A stretch of DNA of 64,000 nt, from assembly GCA_036986135.1 (NCBI GenBank), contig BTQZ01000003.1, positions 1 through 64,000 of the forward strand, given 5' to 3'. This stretch comes from JADFRG01 sp036986135. Its GTDB lineage: Bacteria > Chloroflexota > Anaerolineae > Anaerolineales > E44-bin32. This document shows positions 7,978 to 16,961 of the stretch, in pieces. The notes under the pieces were generated by a model, which had not been told where the DNA came from, did no database searches, and saw only the letters and a list, made by a program, of their open reading frames with translations. The translations under genes were made by a program, and so were the position numbers. Within the stretch, counting starts at the first letter, position 1. Every line of letters begins with the position of its first letter.

Positions 7978-9315
7978 ATGACGTACCAGGAAGCGCTAGA
8001 TTGGCTCTATAGTTTCATCGATTACGGCGTCAAGCGCAGCTACCGATACTCACCCGAAGTATTTGACCTTTCTCGTGTTGCGAGGCTGCTCGCAGATCTT
8101 GAAAATCCCCAGGATCGATTTCCCACCATCCATATAGCAGGAACCAAGGGGAAGGGCTCTACGGCGGCCATGATCGAAAGCTGTCTGCGCGCTGCCGGCT
8201 ACACAACGGGTCTCTATTCATCGCCGCACCTGATCGACTTCACGGAACGAATTCGAATAAATGGCGAGCAGATCCTCGAATTGGACCTGGTTGGGCTCGT
8301 AGAGCGGTTGCAGCCGCACGTGGATGCTGTTCCTGAGATCTCGACCTACGAATTGACGACCACCCTGGCATTCATGTACTTTGCGAAGCATCCAGTTGAC
8401 TGTGCCGTGATCGAGGTCGGCCTAGGCGGTCGGCTGGATGCCACTAATGTGATCAACCCTCTCGTCACCGTGATCACTTCCCTCTCCTACGACCATACGC
8501 ACCTGCTGGGCGATAGCCTTTCCGACATCGCGGCAGAGAAGGCGGGCATCATCAAGGCGGAGACTCCCGTGGTCCTCGCTCCCCAGCAGCTGGAAGCCGA
8601 CCTGGTCGTACGCGCCATCGCGGAGGGACGAAACGCACCGGTGGTGCAGGTCAACCGCGATTGGCATTACGCGGCCAGGAGCCGTAATTTTGAGGGGCAG
8701 GCGTTTCAGGTATGGCGCGAAGGAGAGGAAGATTCACAAGTGGACCTGTGCATTCCGTTACTGGGCCACCACCAGGTACAAAATGGAGCGGTGGCTTACG
8801 TCGCAGTGCAGACGGCATCGGAGCGAGGTTTGCCCACTGAGATCCGGCATATCCAGCAAGGACTCGCCTCAACGGAATGGCTAGGACGATTCCAGATTCT
8901 CCATCACGATCCAGCTATCGTTTTGGACAGTGCCCACAATCGGGATTCGGCCTTGAAGCTGCGCATTGCTCTCGACGACTACTTTCCGGGACGGCCGGTG
9001 ACCATGGTGTTCGGGGCTTCGAGCGACAAGGACGTGCGCGGCATGTTTCTGGAGCTGGCGCCGCGCGTCTCGCGTGTCATATTGACTCAGGCTGTACATC
9101 CTCGCTCGGAGGATCCGGAGGCTTTGGCGCAATTGGCACGCGCATTCGGATTTGAAGCCGAAGTGGTGGTTCCCGTTGCAGCTGCACTGCAGCGGGCGAC
9201 CGAGGAGGCAGAGTCAGACCAGGTTGTCTTGGCAACAGGAAGCCTGTTCGTGGTGGGATCGGCGCTTGCGGCATGGGATCTGCAACAGCAATCATTCATG
9301 GCTTACGAAGGGTGA
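7978..9315 (+). CDS. folC: Bifunctional folylpolyglutamate synthase/dihydrofolate synthase
   Basis: The 445-residue protein adds glutamate to dihydropteroate and folates in the cytoplasm. It belongs to the Mur ligase fold. The P-loop is GTKGKGSTAAM (about 58-68). The SYDHTHLLGDS region followed by EKAGIIK is typical of FolC, and the C-terminal ligase domain contains DSAHNRDSA (about 317). Length is normal. The next gene, a lipoprotein, starts 18 bases after the stop. Confidence 0.95.
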   Translation: MTYQEALDWLYSFIDYGVKRSYRYSPEVFDLSRVARLLADLENPQDRFPTIHIAGTKGKGSTAAMIESCLRAAGYTTGLYSSPHLIDFTERIRINGEQILELDLVGLVERLQPHVDAVPEISTYELTTTLAFMYFAKHPVDCAVIEVGLGGRLDATNVINPLVTVITSLSYDHTHLLGDSLSDIAAEKAGIIKAETPVVLAPQQLEADLVVRAIAEGRNAPVVQVNRDWHYAARSRNFEGQAFQVWREGEEDSQVDLCIPLLGHHQVQNGAVAYVAVQTASERGLPTEIRHIQQGLASTEWLGRFQILHHDPAIVLDSAHNRDSALKLRIALDDYFPGRPVTMVFGASSDKDVRGMFLELAPRVSRVILTQAVHPRSEDPEALAQLARAFGFEAEVVVPVAAALQRATEEAESDQVVLATGSLFVVGSALAAWDLQQQSFMAYEG

Positions 9316-9332
9316 AGGCTGGACGGGTGCGT

Positions 9333-10256
9333 ATGTCTCGCATCCCTCGCGGCGTAATACTCAGCAATATCATCTTGGTTCTCTTGCTTTCGCTGGCTAT
9401 GAGTGCCTGCCGGCAGTCCGTGGTTCCGGTGCCGACCCCAACCTCCCCCGAGGGAGAGGAATCCGAACCACCTCCAACGGACGTGCCTGTGACAGAAGCG
9501 CAGCCTACATCCATCATTATGGCGCAGGTGAAGTATGCGGTGGCCTGGGTTCACGAGGACGAGCCCCTGACTGTCCGCCAGCCGGCCGGAATTACCAGCA
9601 TGGCTGTGGCCAGCCTGGCATCCGATCAGCGTGGACTGACCGCTACTGGCAAGACGACCCAGATGGGGAGTTCGACCTGGGTCGAGATCGATCTTCCAGC
9701 GGGCGGCAAAGGGTGGATCAATGGGTGGAACCTCACCGAAGACGTACCGGGCTCCTCCTTTTGCGAGGACGCAAGGATTTCTGATCTCGCCAACCGGTTC
9801 ATCGTGGCTGTTAGGGAGCGCGACGGTGGGACATTAGCTGATCTGATCAGCCCCAAGCGTGGCCTGACCATCCGACATGATTGGTGGAATCCGGAGGTCA
9901 ATTTCGGTTTCTCAAGCGTTTCTGGATTATTCCTGGATCCAACGCCCACGACATGGGGCGTCAACCGGGACAGTGAGCTGACGATTGATGGAACGTTTAG
10001 AGAGGTGATTTTGCCCCAGTTGGAAGACGTTTTCTCGATTGCACCCGAGCTGAATTGCAACAAGCTCGGGGCGGGAAGCACCGCTCAGGATGCGATATGG
10101 CCCTCTGAGTACTCGAATATGAACTACATTTCATTCTATCGGGCGGCCCCGGAGCCTGGCAGCCAGCTCAACTGGCGCACTTGGGCGCTCGGTATCGAGT
10201 ACCTCGAGGGGCAACCTTACATTGCGCTGTTGGTGCAATATCGGGGGGAAATCTAG
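9333..10256 (+). CDS. Lipoprotein with SH3b-like domain
   Basis: Starting at the ATG at 9333, the 307-residue product opens with a signal peptide ending in a lipobox (LAMSAC), so it should be anchored outside the membrane. A Pro/Glu/Thr linker follows. Next is a beta-rich stretch (about 60-130: LTVRQPAG, TQMGSSTWVEID, GKGWINGWNL) that looks like a bacterial SH3 domain, often a peptidoglycan or ligand binder. The remaining C-terminal 170 residues match no family I recognise. It follows folC closely and is convergent with mfd, with 19 bases between the stops. Confidence 0.75.
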   Translation: MSRIPRGVILSNIILVLLLSLAMSACRQSVVPVPTPTSPEGEESEPPPTDVPVTEAQPTSIIMAQVKYAVAWVHEDEPLTVRQPAGITSMAVASLASDQRGLTATGKTTQMGSSTWVEIDLPAGGKGWINGWNLTEDVPGSSFCEDARISDLANRFIVAVRERDGGTLADLISPKRGLTIRHDWWNPEVNFGFSSVSGLFLDPTPTTWGVNRDSELTIDGTFREVILPQLEDVFSIAPELNCNKLGAGSTAQDAIWPSEYSNMNYISFYRAAPEPGSQLNWRTWALGIEYLEGQPYIALLVQYRGEI

Positions 10257-10275
10257 ATCGATTTTCCGGGCCCCG

Positions 10276-13200
10276 CTAGGCTTGCTGCAGGGTTAGATCT
10301 TGCAGCAGCCGCATAAGGCTATCTTGCCATGTTGCTGAAGTAAGCCACAGACCTCGTTTGCTCATGCGGACCTCGGGTCCAAGGTCCGCGTTCGGCCGCC
10401 GACCCGCGGCAAACTGAATCAGGATCTGCCCAGCCTCCGTGGCAATTCCCGTAATCCCCACCTCCGATGCAAGGACCTTTACGCGGAGCTGATACAGGAG
10501 ATTCTCGAGTTCAGTTGGGGGAGAACCGAAGCGATCATCCAACTCGCTGTGCATCGCCTCCACCTCTTCCAGCGTGCGCAGGCCGGCCATCCGCCGATAG
10601 AGCTGCAGCCGAAGAGAACGATCGGAAACATAGTCGGCGGTGAGTGCGCCGGACAGCGGGAGTTCGATCGAGATCTGCAAGGGCAACGCCTCGGTGGGTA
10701 AATCTGGAATATTCGAGGATTTCGTCTCTTCACGCAGACGCCGTACGGCCTCGCCCAGTAGTTGGGTATAAAGGTGAAATCCTACGGCTGCAATCTGGCC
10801 ATGCTGCCGTTTGCCCAGCAGGTCTCCCGCCCCCCGCATCTCAAGATCTCGCAGCGCAATGCTGTAGCCGGCACCCAGCTGCGAATTCTCGCTGATGATA
10901 TCCAGGCGCTGAAGGGCTTCAGGAGTCGTTCGGTAGCCGGAGGGGTGGAAGAAGTAAGCATAGGCCCGCAAGGCGCCCCGTCCCACACGGCCCCGAAGCT
11001 GGTAGAGCTGAGCCAGCCCAAACTGATCCGCGCGGTCGACGATCAACGTATTGGCATTCGGGATATCGAGGCCGGATTCGATGATAGATGTGCTGAGTAA
11101 GACGTCCACTTCTCCATCAACGAAACGGGACATGATGTCCGCCAGCTCCCTCTCCGGCATCTGCCCGTGCGCGATCTCTACCGTCGCCTCTGGAATCAGT
11201 CTCTCGACGCGTGACTTGACGCTCCCAATTGAGTGCACGCGGTTGTGGACCAGGAACACCTGGCCGCCTCGATCCAACTCCCGCAAAACCGCCTGGCGGA
11301 TAATCCCCGGATCATAGGGCCCGGTGTGCGTATTGACCGGCAGCCGATCTTCAGGAGCCGTATCGATGGTCGATATGTCGCGTACCCCGGTCAGTGCCAG
11401 GTACAGAGTGCGTGGAATGGGAGTGGCGGTCAGCGTCAGGACATCGACCTCGGTGCGCAGAGCCTTCAGGTGTTCCTTGTGAGTCACACCGAAGCGCTGC
11501 TCCTCATCGATAACTAGCAGCCCCAGGTTCTTGAAATGAACATCTTTCTGCAGTAAGCGGTGAGTTCCGATCACTATATCGACCCGACCCTCACGCATAC
11601 GTTCCAGGAGGGCCGCGGTCTCGGAGGGCGTGCGGAATCGAGAAAGCACCTCAACCTCGACCGGAAACGCCGCCAGTCTGCGCTTGAACGTGCGGTGGTG
11701 CTGCTGCGCAAGGACGGTGGTCGGAACAAGGATTCCGACCTGCCTGCTATCCATAACAGCCTTGAAGGCCGCTCGCAATGCGACCTCCGTTTTTCCGTAG
11801 CCTACATCGCCGCAGATCAAGCGGTCCATCGGACGGGCGCGTTCCATGTCTGCCTTCACCGCTTCAAGCGCACGGGTCTGGTCCTGGGTTTCAACGTAAG
11901 GAAACGAAGCTTCCAGTTCCCGCTGCCAGTGCGTGTCTTCGGCGAAGGCATGGCCGACGACCGTCACGCGGCGGGCATATAGCTCGAGCAAGTCCTTGGC
12001 GATCTCTTCAACCGCACGCTTGGCCTCGGCACGGCTTCGCTCCCAGCGCTGTGAGCCCAATCGGGAGAGGCGGGGAGAACCGCCATCCACCCCGAGATAG
12101 CGCGTGATTCGGTCCGCTTGATGGATGGGAACATAAAGCTGGTCGCCTTCGGCATAGGAGACCAATAAATACTCGCGCTCAAGGTCATCCAGAGTTCGAG
12201 AGACGAGTCCCTCAAAGCGACCCACACCGTAGTCCACGTGGACCACATGGTCACCAAGCTCAAGATCGGCATACGCAGACTCTGGTGCGGGTGACCTGGG
12301 GCGGGCGCGCCTTCTGAGCTTAGGCCTGGACCATCCGAATATCTCCGCATCCGAAAGCAAGTGGATGGGTGCACCGCTTGGCTGCCTGAGTGTCCAGCCT
12401 TCTGTAAGCGCACCTTTAATGAAGGTAATCTCACCCGGGACAAGCTCATCTGGGACGGCCTCCGCAACGCGTTGCGCCCCGTCCTGCTCGTTCCAAAGAT
12501 CGACCAGTCGATTCGCCTGACGACTGACCACGACAGAAGTCTCATGCGCCAATCTTCGCTCGAGCAAGTAGGCCATAAGCGGCTTGATCTGTCCACCAAA
12601 GCGGGGACCCGCGGTCAGGGTCTCACCGGCCGTCTGACCCGATAGGCCGAGGTCGACGGCGGAGAGCCGATCCAGACTCTCCCGAAGCTCGTCGATGGTC
12701 AGGTACGGTCTGGGGGCGTCCTGCTCGAGGTCCTCCAAACCCGCGCAGAGTACCAGGGCCTGAGCTTCCAACTCGTGCGCCATGGCTTCAACTGCGGTGA
12801 GACCGTCCATCAGCGCCACGGCGCCTTGGGGCAAGTAATCGAGAAACCCATGGGGGCCTGAACTGACCCTCGGCAGGTAGAACTCATGCAGCTCAGAGTC
12901 GTGCTCGGGCGTGTGGGCTAACAGGCTGGGAATGCCCTCACGCGCAGGGGTCAGCTGTAGGTCATCGATCATTTGCGAAGATCGCTGGGTGGCTGGATCA
13001 AACTCGCGCATCGAATCGATTTCGTCGCCAAACAACTCAATACGAATGGGCGCGCCGTGCGTATTCGACCAAATGTCGAGGATCCCTCCCCGCCGGCTGA
13101 ACTGGCCGCGTGTCGTGACGATACTAGCGGGTTCGTATCCGATCCCTACCAGGAAATCCAGAAGCTCCTGCATTTCAACCGTTTGATGGAGATGGAGTCC

Positions 13201-13611
13201 ACGACTGCTCGCGAGCATTTGTTCCGGCGAGAGAGTGACGGTCATAATGGCTCGAACCGTGGAAAGAATGATGGTGTTCTGGCGCATCGTATCGCCTGCC
13301 ACTCGAGCCAATATCTCGGCCCGCTGCTGGCGAGTGCGCGCGCCCCACGGCAACCGCTCATAGAAAAGCGAATCCGGCTCAGGAAAGACAGCTATGTCGA
13401 TCTGCGGGTTCCAATGAGGCAGTTCCTGAGCGAGTGTTAGAACTCTGTCAGAACGTGGTGCAACCATCAGCAGCGGCCCTGCAAATGAATCCATCAATGA
13501 AGCCGCTACGGGCGCCCGCGCGGAGCTGGGGAGGGGGAGGATCCCTCGGGATACCCCATCCACGGGATCCAGGCTTTGGCGTAGAGCTGGCAGAAGCGGC
13601 GAGAGATCCAT
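10276..13611 (-). CDS. mfd: Transcription-repair coupling factor
   Basis: The start chosen at 13611 (MDLSPLLPAL) gives 1111 residues. The ATG overlaps the pth stop in TGATG, which argues for it over the longer reading that runs into pth. Mfd releases RNA polymerase stalled at DNA damage and recruits UvrA. Visible parts are the UvrB-like N-terminal half, the RNA-polymerase-interacting domain (GDHVVHVDYGVGRFEG), a RecG-type translocase with Walker A GDVGYGKTE (about 602), DEEQ box, TATPIPRTL and QLRGRVGR, and the C-terminal TRCF domain. Length is normal. Confidence 0.96.
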   Translation of the reverse strand: MDLSPLLPALRQSLDPVDGVSRGILPLPSSARAPVAASLMDSFAGPLLMVAPRSDRVLTLAQELPHWNPQIDIAVFPEPDSLFYERLPWGARTRQQRAEILARVAGDTMRQNTIILSTVRAIMTVTLSPEQMLASSRGLHLHQTVEMQELLDFLVGIGYEPASIVTTRGQFSRRGGILDIWSNTHGAPIRIELFGDEIDSMREFDPATQRSSQMIDDLQLTPAREGIPSLLAHTPEHDSELHEFYLPRVSSGPHGFLDYLPQGAVALMDGLTAVEAMAHELEAQALVLCAGLEDLEQDAPRPYLTIDELRESLDRLSAVDLGLSGQTAGETLTAGPRFGGQIKPLMAYLLERRLAHETSVVVSRQANRLVDLWNEQDGAQRVAEAVPDELVPGEITFIKGALTEGWTLRQPSGAPIHLLSDAEIFGWSRPKLRRRARPRSPAPESAYADLELGDHVVHVDYGVGRFEGLVSRTLDDLEREYLLVSYAEGDQLYVPIHQADRITRYLGVDGGSPRLSRLGSQRWERSRAEAKRAVEEIAKDLLELYARRVTVVGHAFAEDTHWQRELEASFPYVETQDQTRALEAVKADMERARPMDRLICGDVGYGKTEVALRAAFKAVMDSRQVGILVPTTVLAQQHHRTFKRRLAAFPVEVEVLSRFRTPSETAALLERMREGRVDIVIGTHRLLQKDVHFKNLGLLVIDEEQRFGVTHKEHLKALRTEVDVLTLTATPIPRTLYLALTGVRDISTIDTAPEDRLPVNTHTGPYDPGIIRQAVLRELDRGGQVFLVHNRVHSIGSVKSRVERLIPEATVEIAHGQMPERELADIMSRFVDGEVDVLLSTSIIESGLDIPNANTLIVDRADQFGLAQLYQLRGRVGRGALRAYAYFFHPSGYRTTPEALQRLDIISENSQLGAGYSIALRDLEMRGAGDLLGKRQHGQIAAVGFHLYTQLLGEAVRRLREETKSSNIPDLPTEALPLQISIELPLSGALTADYVSDRSLRLQLYRRMAGLRTLEEVEAMHSELDDRFGSPPTELENLLYQLRVKVLASEVGITGIATEAGQILIQFAAGRRPNADLGPEVRMSKRGLWLTSATWQDSLMRLLQDLTLQQA

Positions 13612-14189
13612 CACGCTTCCTCGAGCCGGTTGCATGCCGTCATCGCGCTCTGAATGCCATCTTCCAAGTACCGTTGTACGCAAGAGACAGCCCGATCAAG
13701 AACTCCAGCCAGGATCGGGCGCTCCCCCCTGCCGAAGTTGGAAAGCACATGATCCGCAGCCGGGCGCCGGCCTGGCGGTCGTCCTATACCGATGCGGAGT
13801 CGGGGAAACTCCTGGCCTCCCAGGTGATTTATGATCGATCGCATCCCTCGGTGCCCCGAGGAGCCCCCTGCTGGACGCATTCGTAGCGTTCCCAGTTCGA
13901 GATCAAGCTCGTCAAAGGCGACCATTAGATTGGGCAGCTCGACGCCAAAAGCACGCACCAGCGAGGCCACGGAGCGGCCCGATTCATTGACATAGGTCTG
14001 GGGTTTGGCTAATACAACGGTACGAATATCGTCCTCGAAAACTGCCACGAGCGCCTCCGACACACTTCTGTTCAAAGAGACTCCATAGGCCTCAAGCATG
14101 TAGTCGATTAACATGTAGCCCGCGTTATGCCGGTTGCCGCGGTAGTGGCGACCCGGATTTCCCAATCCGACAATTAGGTAGTCACTCAC
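13611..14189 (-). CDS. pth: Peptidyl-tRNA hydrolase
   Basis: The 192-residue enzyme frees tRNA from peptidyl-tRNA that has dropped off the ribosome. It has LIVGLGNPG at the N-terminus, the catalytic His in RHNAGY (about 21), FDELDL with the conserved Asp (about 94), and GGSSGHRGMRSI (about 109-120). It overlaps the upstream membrane-anchored gene by 8 bases. Its stop is overlapped by the mfd start, so the three genes form a tightly coupled unit. Confidence 0.95.
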   Translation of the reverse strand: MSDYLIVGLGNPGRHYRGNRHNAGYMLIDYMLEAYGVSLNRSVSEALVAVFEDDIRTVVLAKPQTYVNESGRSVASLVRAFGVELPNLMVAFDELDLELGTLRMRPAGGSSGHRGMRSIINHLGGQEFPRLRIGIGRPPGRRPAADHVLSNFGRGERPILAGVLDRAVSCVQRYLEDGIQSAMTACNRLEEA

Positions 14190-14844
14190 GCCTTCGACCT
14201 CGTTGACGGGCGCGATCCTGGCGCCGATGTAGCTGTCTCATGCGCAGATATCCAGTATATGCGCGCACCCTAGGCGCAAGGCGCACGTAGATCGCGGAGG
14301 CCAGCATCAGAAAGAGACCCAAGAAGATGCCTACTTTAAGGGCAGAGGAGAAGCGGCTTGGCGGCTCATCTTCAAGCTCCGGCTCCGGCTGAAGTGTAGG
14401 CGCGGGAGTTGCTGCAGATGTCGGCAGGGCGCCCACTGCTGCTGGCGGCGGAGTCTCCGTGGGCGTGTAGTTCCTGACCCTGACGCCACCAATCACAGTT
14501 TCAAAGGGGGGAGAACCCTCCACATTGACCCGCAGGCGAAGACGGTAGACGCCGTCCGTGATTTCGATCGTATCCCATATGGCTAGCCGCCCATCCACGA
14601 CCGGAGTGTCTAGCGCCTCGCCGATCGGAAACCAGGTGTCGGTAGGATCGGGATCGAAGCTGAACGCCAGATCGAAACTCTCAAAGGCGGGGTGGCTGGC
14701 GGTGCCGGAGATCGTGACGATTCCTGTCACGGACTGGCCCTGCATCGGCTCCGTGATTTCGGCGAAACCAGGAACCTGCTGCATTAGTGACAGCAGCGTG
14801 GAAAGCGAGAGCCAGGCCACGCCCAGGGCTCGCATAACTACCAT
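14182..14844 (-). CDS. Membrane-anchored extracytoplasmic protein with Ig-like domain, unknown function
   Basis: The 220-residue product has an N-terminal signal-like helix. A beta-rich domain follows (about 28-125: ITEPMQGQSVTGIVTISGTA, then YRLRLRVNVEG), resembling bacterial Ig-like domains in Chloroflexota secreted proteins. After it come a Pro/Thr linker (130-165), one membrane helix (about 170-188) and a basic cytoplasmic tail. The protein therefore presents an Ig-like domain outside the cell from a single anchor. It is the first gene of the pth-mfd unit and overlaps pth by 8 bases. No named family is recognised. Confidence 0.7.
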   Translation of the reverse strand: MVVMRALGVAWLSLSTLLSLMQQVPGFAEITEPMQGQSVTGIVTISGTASHPAFESFDLAFSFDPDPTDTWFPIGEALDTPVVDGRLAIWDTIEITDGVYRLRLRVNVEGSPPFETVIGGVRVRNYTPTETPPPAAVGALPTSAATPAPTLQPEPELEDEPPSRFSSALKVGIFLGLFLMLASAIYVRLAPRVRAYTGYLRMRQLHRRQDRARQRGRRRE

Positions 14845-14950
14845 TCTTCAAGACCAAGCATGCGCAAGATTAGCATTCGAGGAATTCCCCGGCAGCGGTG
14901 GTTGAACTCCCGAACCGAGGGACAGCAACGCAACTGATGAGTCTATCATG

Positions 14951-14979
14951 TTGACGACGGTAACCTTCCCCGTTAGAAT
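14951..14979 (+). promoter_or_regulatory. Promoter upstream of the repeat-rich membrane protein
   Basis: TTGACG, 17 bases, then TAGAAT. Transcription would begin near 14986, about 134 bases before the start codon at 15120. An intrinsic terminator begins only a few bases after the predicted start site. Confidence 0.55.
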
Positions 14980-14988
14980 CGCCAGGCG

Positions 14989-15023
14989 TTGGGCGTCCTC
15001 AATCCAGGGACAGCCCAATTTTT
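14989..15023 (+). terminator. Intrinsic terminator in the leader (attenuator candidate)
   Basis: TTGGGC pairs with GCCCAA and, inside it, GTCC pairs with GGAC around a 9-base loop, with a single A bulge. Five T residues follow directly (15019-15023). The position right after a predicted transcription start means most transcripts may end after about 37 bases unless the hairpin is prevented from forming. Confidence 0.7.
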
Positions 15024-15119
15024 CTGCCAGGTTCCTTCCCAGCCGGGGGAGTACCTGTCGCTATCGTGGGGCAAAGGCTGATCGATCGGTCGATGGCCGC
15101 TGCGGTGGAGAGGTGTAGG

Positions 15120-15590
15120 ATGGATAGGGAAGAGCAGCGCCTGGACGCCGAAACGATCAACCTCGACGGAGGAACAATCGGCCACGTCGAAGCGGACGAA
15201 ATCCTAATCACGCAAGGCGGAGCCCGTTCCATTTCGGGTAATCACATCGAAATGCGTCAGGGCGGCGCCTGGAGCGTTCAGGGCGGTAAAATTGAAATGC
15301 GTCAGTCCGGAGCAGTGGGCGTACGCGGAGAGCATATTTCATTCTTGGGAGCCGCTACTGGATTGGCGATCGCAGACACGGCAGAACTTGAAGATTCAAG
15401 GACCGGCCTCGTCGTCGGGCGTGAAGTACATGTCAGCAACAGCCCCAGCCTGATCTTTGTGGCTCGAGAGGTGCACGGGGACGTGCAAACCTATCTCGAC
15501 ACACGAGGCGCGCTGTTGGCCGGTCTGGCGGCAGGGATAACCGGCGGGCTGTTTATGCTGCTTGGTCGCCTATTGCGAAAGCGCACGTAG
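15120..15590 (+). CDS. Repeat-rich, probably beta-helical protein with C-terminal membrane helix
   Basis: The ATG at 15120 has a good ribosome-binding site (GGAGAGG) and gives 156 residues. The first 120 residues show short repeats built around IEMRQGGAWSVQGG and IEMRQSGAVGVRGE, suggesting a stacked beta-helix somewhat like bactofilins or polymer-forming proteins. One hydrophobic helix near the C-terminus (ALLAGLAAGITGGLFMLLG, about 132-150) is followed by a short basic tail, so this is probably a tail-anchored protein. I cannot name the family. rplY follows after 16 bases. Confidence 0.65.
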   Translation: MDREEQRLDAETINLDGGTIGHVEADEILITQGGARSISGNHIEMRQGGAWSVQGGKIEMRQSGAVGVRGEHISFLGAATGLAIADTAELEDSRTGLVVGREVHVSNSPSLIFVAREVHGDVQTYLDTRGALLAGLAAGITGGLFMLLGRLLRKRT

Positions 15591-15606
15591 GATAGAGGAG
15601 CGATAG

Positions 15607-16293
15607 ATGGATACTCCAAAGCTCAAGGGTCAGAAGCGGACGCTGATCGGCAAGCGAGTGAAGACCTTGCGCCGAATCGGTCGGCTTCCGGGCGTGCTGT
15701 ATGGAGCAGGGATCGAATCCGTGCCCATCGAACTCGATGGACGAGAAGCCTCGCGACTGCTTTCACGGGCGAGCGGCTCAACCCTAATCGAGCTCGATCT
15801 TGATGATGAGTCGCACGCGGTGCTGGTGCGTGGAGTGCAGCGGGACGTCATTCGTGGCGACTATCTGCATGTCGACTTTCTAAAGGTAGCCATGGACGTG
15901 CGCATTCGCGCGGAGGTGCCGATTGAGCTGATCGGTGAACCCCCTGCCGCCGAGGAGGCGGGCGTCGTGCTGCTTACGGGTGTAACCACGGTCGAGGTGG
16001 AGGCCCTCCCAGCCGACTTGCCAGACCGCATAACCGTCAATCTTGAGATCCTTGAGAGTCTTGAAGATTCGATAACTGTCGCCGATCTTTTCCTGGGCCA
16101 GGAGATCACCGTGCTGACAGAGCTCGATGAGTTGATCGCGCGCCCGATCTATCAGGCCGAAGAGATCATCGAAGAGATAGTCGAAGAGGAAGAGCTGGAA
16201 GAGCTGCTTGAGGGTGAGGAAGTGGAAGAGGTCGGAGAGGGCGAGGCCGAAGCCGATTCGGAGGCCGAGGCGAAGTCTGAAAAGGACAGCTAG
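15607..16293 (+). CDS. rplY: 50S ribosomal protein L25/general stress protein Ctc
   Basis: The 228-residue protein is the long (Ctc/TL5) form. An N-terminal 5S rRNA-binding domain (about 1-95, GKRVKTLRRIGRLPGVLYG) is followed by the TL5 C-terminal beta domain (about 96-185, DVRIRAEVPIELIGEPPAAE). A very acidic tail of some 45 residues, mostly Glu and Ala, ends the protein. It binds 5S rRNA in the central protuberance. The start has a GAGGAG box seven bases upstream. Confidence 0.94.
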   Translation: MDTPKLKGQKRTLIGKRVKTLRRIGRLPGVLYGAGIESVPIELDGREASRLLSRASGSTLIELDLDDESHAVLVRGVQRDVIRGDYLHVDFLKVAMDVRIRAEVPIELIGEPPAAEEAGVVLLTGVTTVEVEALPADLPDRITVNLEILESLEDSITVADLFLGQEITVLTELDELIARPIYQAEEIIEEIVEEEELEELLEGEEVEEVGEGEAEADSEAEAKSEKDS

Positions 16294-16369
16294 GATCCCA
16301 ATCAGCCACAATCTGCGCCTTTAATTCTCACCCAGACAACGAGCTGCCAACCCATCCGATTGCGGACCG

Positions 16370-16957
16370 TCAACCCTGCGGGCGCGCAGCATCCAGCATC
16401 TTCAGGAAATCTACCGTGATCCTTGCGGTCACGCCCCAGATCGTCTCTCCCTCAAACTCCTTGAAGAAATAGACCTGGACATTGCGTCCCGGAATCAGGG
16501 GTTGCCTCTCCTGGACATCGAGATTGCCTGGATCTGCCAACCATTCGATGGGCACGCCGAAGGTACGGGCGACTTCCGTGGGATTGGGCGAAAGCGGGTA
16601 AGGCCAGGGAATGACCCCAACCACAGGTGTGACCAGGAACTGTGTGACGGTGAATAGTGGGTTAAGCTGGCCGAGCGTTTCCACATCTGCTGGGTTCAGC
16701 CCGATTTCCTCCTGCGCCTCTCGAAGTGCGGCTGCCGCGGCCGTCTCGTCCGAGGCCTCGATCTGACCCCCCGGAAATGAAACCTGACCTGCGTGGATGT
16801 CCACGGAGTCGGTCCGGCGAGTGAAAAGCAGCTTCCAAGCTCCATCTTCTTTATACAAGGGGATCAGAACCGCCGCTGGTGTCGCGTCCCATTCGGTCTC
16901 GGCGCTAGACTCCAATTCTCCTAGCGATCGCTTCAGGCGGTCCTTTAAATCCTCCAT
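16370..16957 (-). CDS. Nudix hydrolase, coenzyme A pyrophosphatase type
   Basis: The 195-residue enzyme carries a full Nudix box (GGQIEASDETAAAAALREA followed by QEEIGL, about 67-91), with the metal-binding REAQEE. The preceding stretch LLFTRRTDSVDIHAGQVSFP matches the coenzyme-A-specific motif of the NudL/Pcd1 group, which cleaves CoA to 4'-phosphopantetheine and ADP. The gene follows trmI by 4 bases on the minus strand. It is convergent with rplY. Confidence 0.9.
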   Translation of the reverse strand: MEDLKDRLKRSLGELESSAETEWDATPAAVLIPLYKEDGAWKLLFTRRTDSVDIHAGQVSFPGGQIEASDETAAAAALREAQEEIGLNPADVETLGQLNPLFTVTQFLVTPVVGVIPWPYPLSPNPTEVARTFGVPIEWLADPGNLDVQERQPLIPGRNVQVYFFKEFEGETIWGVTARITVDFLKMLDAARPQG

Positions 16958-16961
16958 GTTT

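Noticed and set aside
13609..13683. Longer Mfd N-terminus
   Set aside because: It would overlap pth by 73 bases; the ATG in TGATG at 13611 is the natural coupled start.
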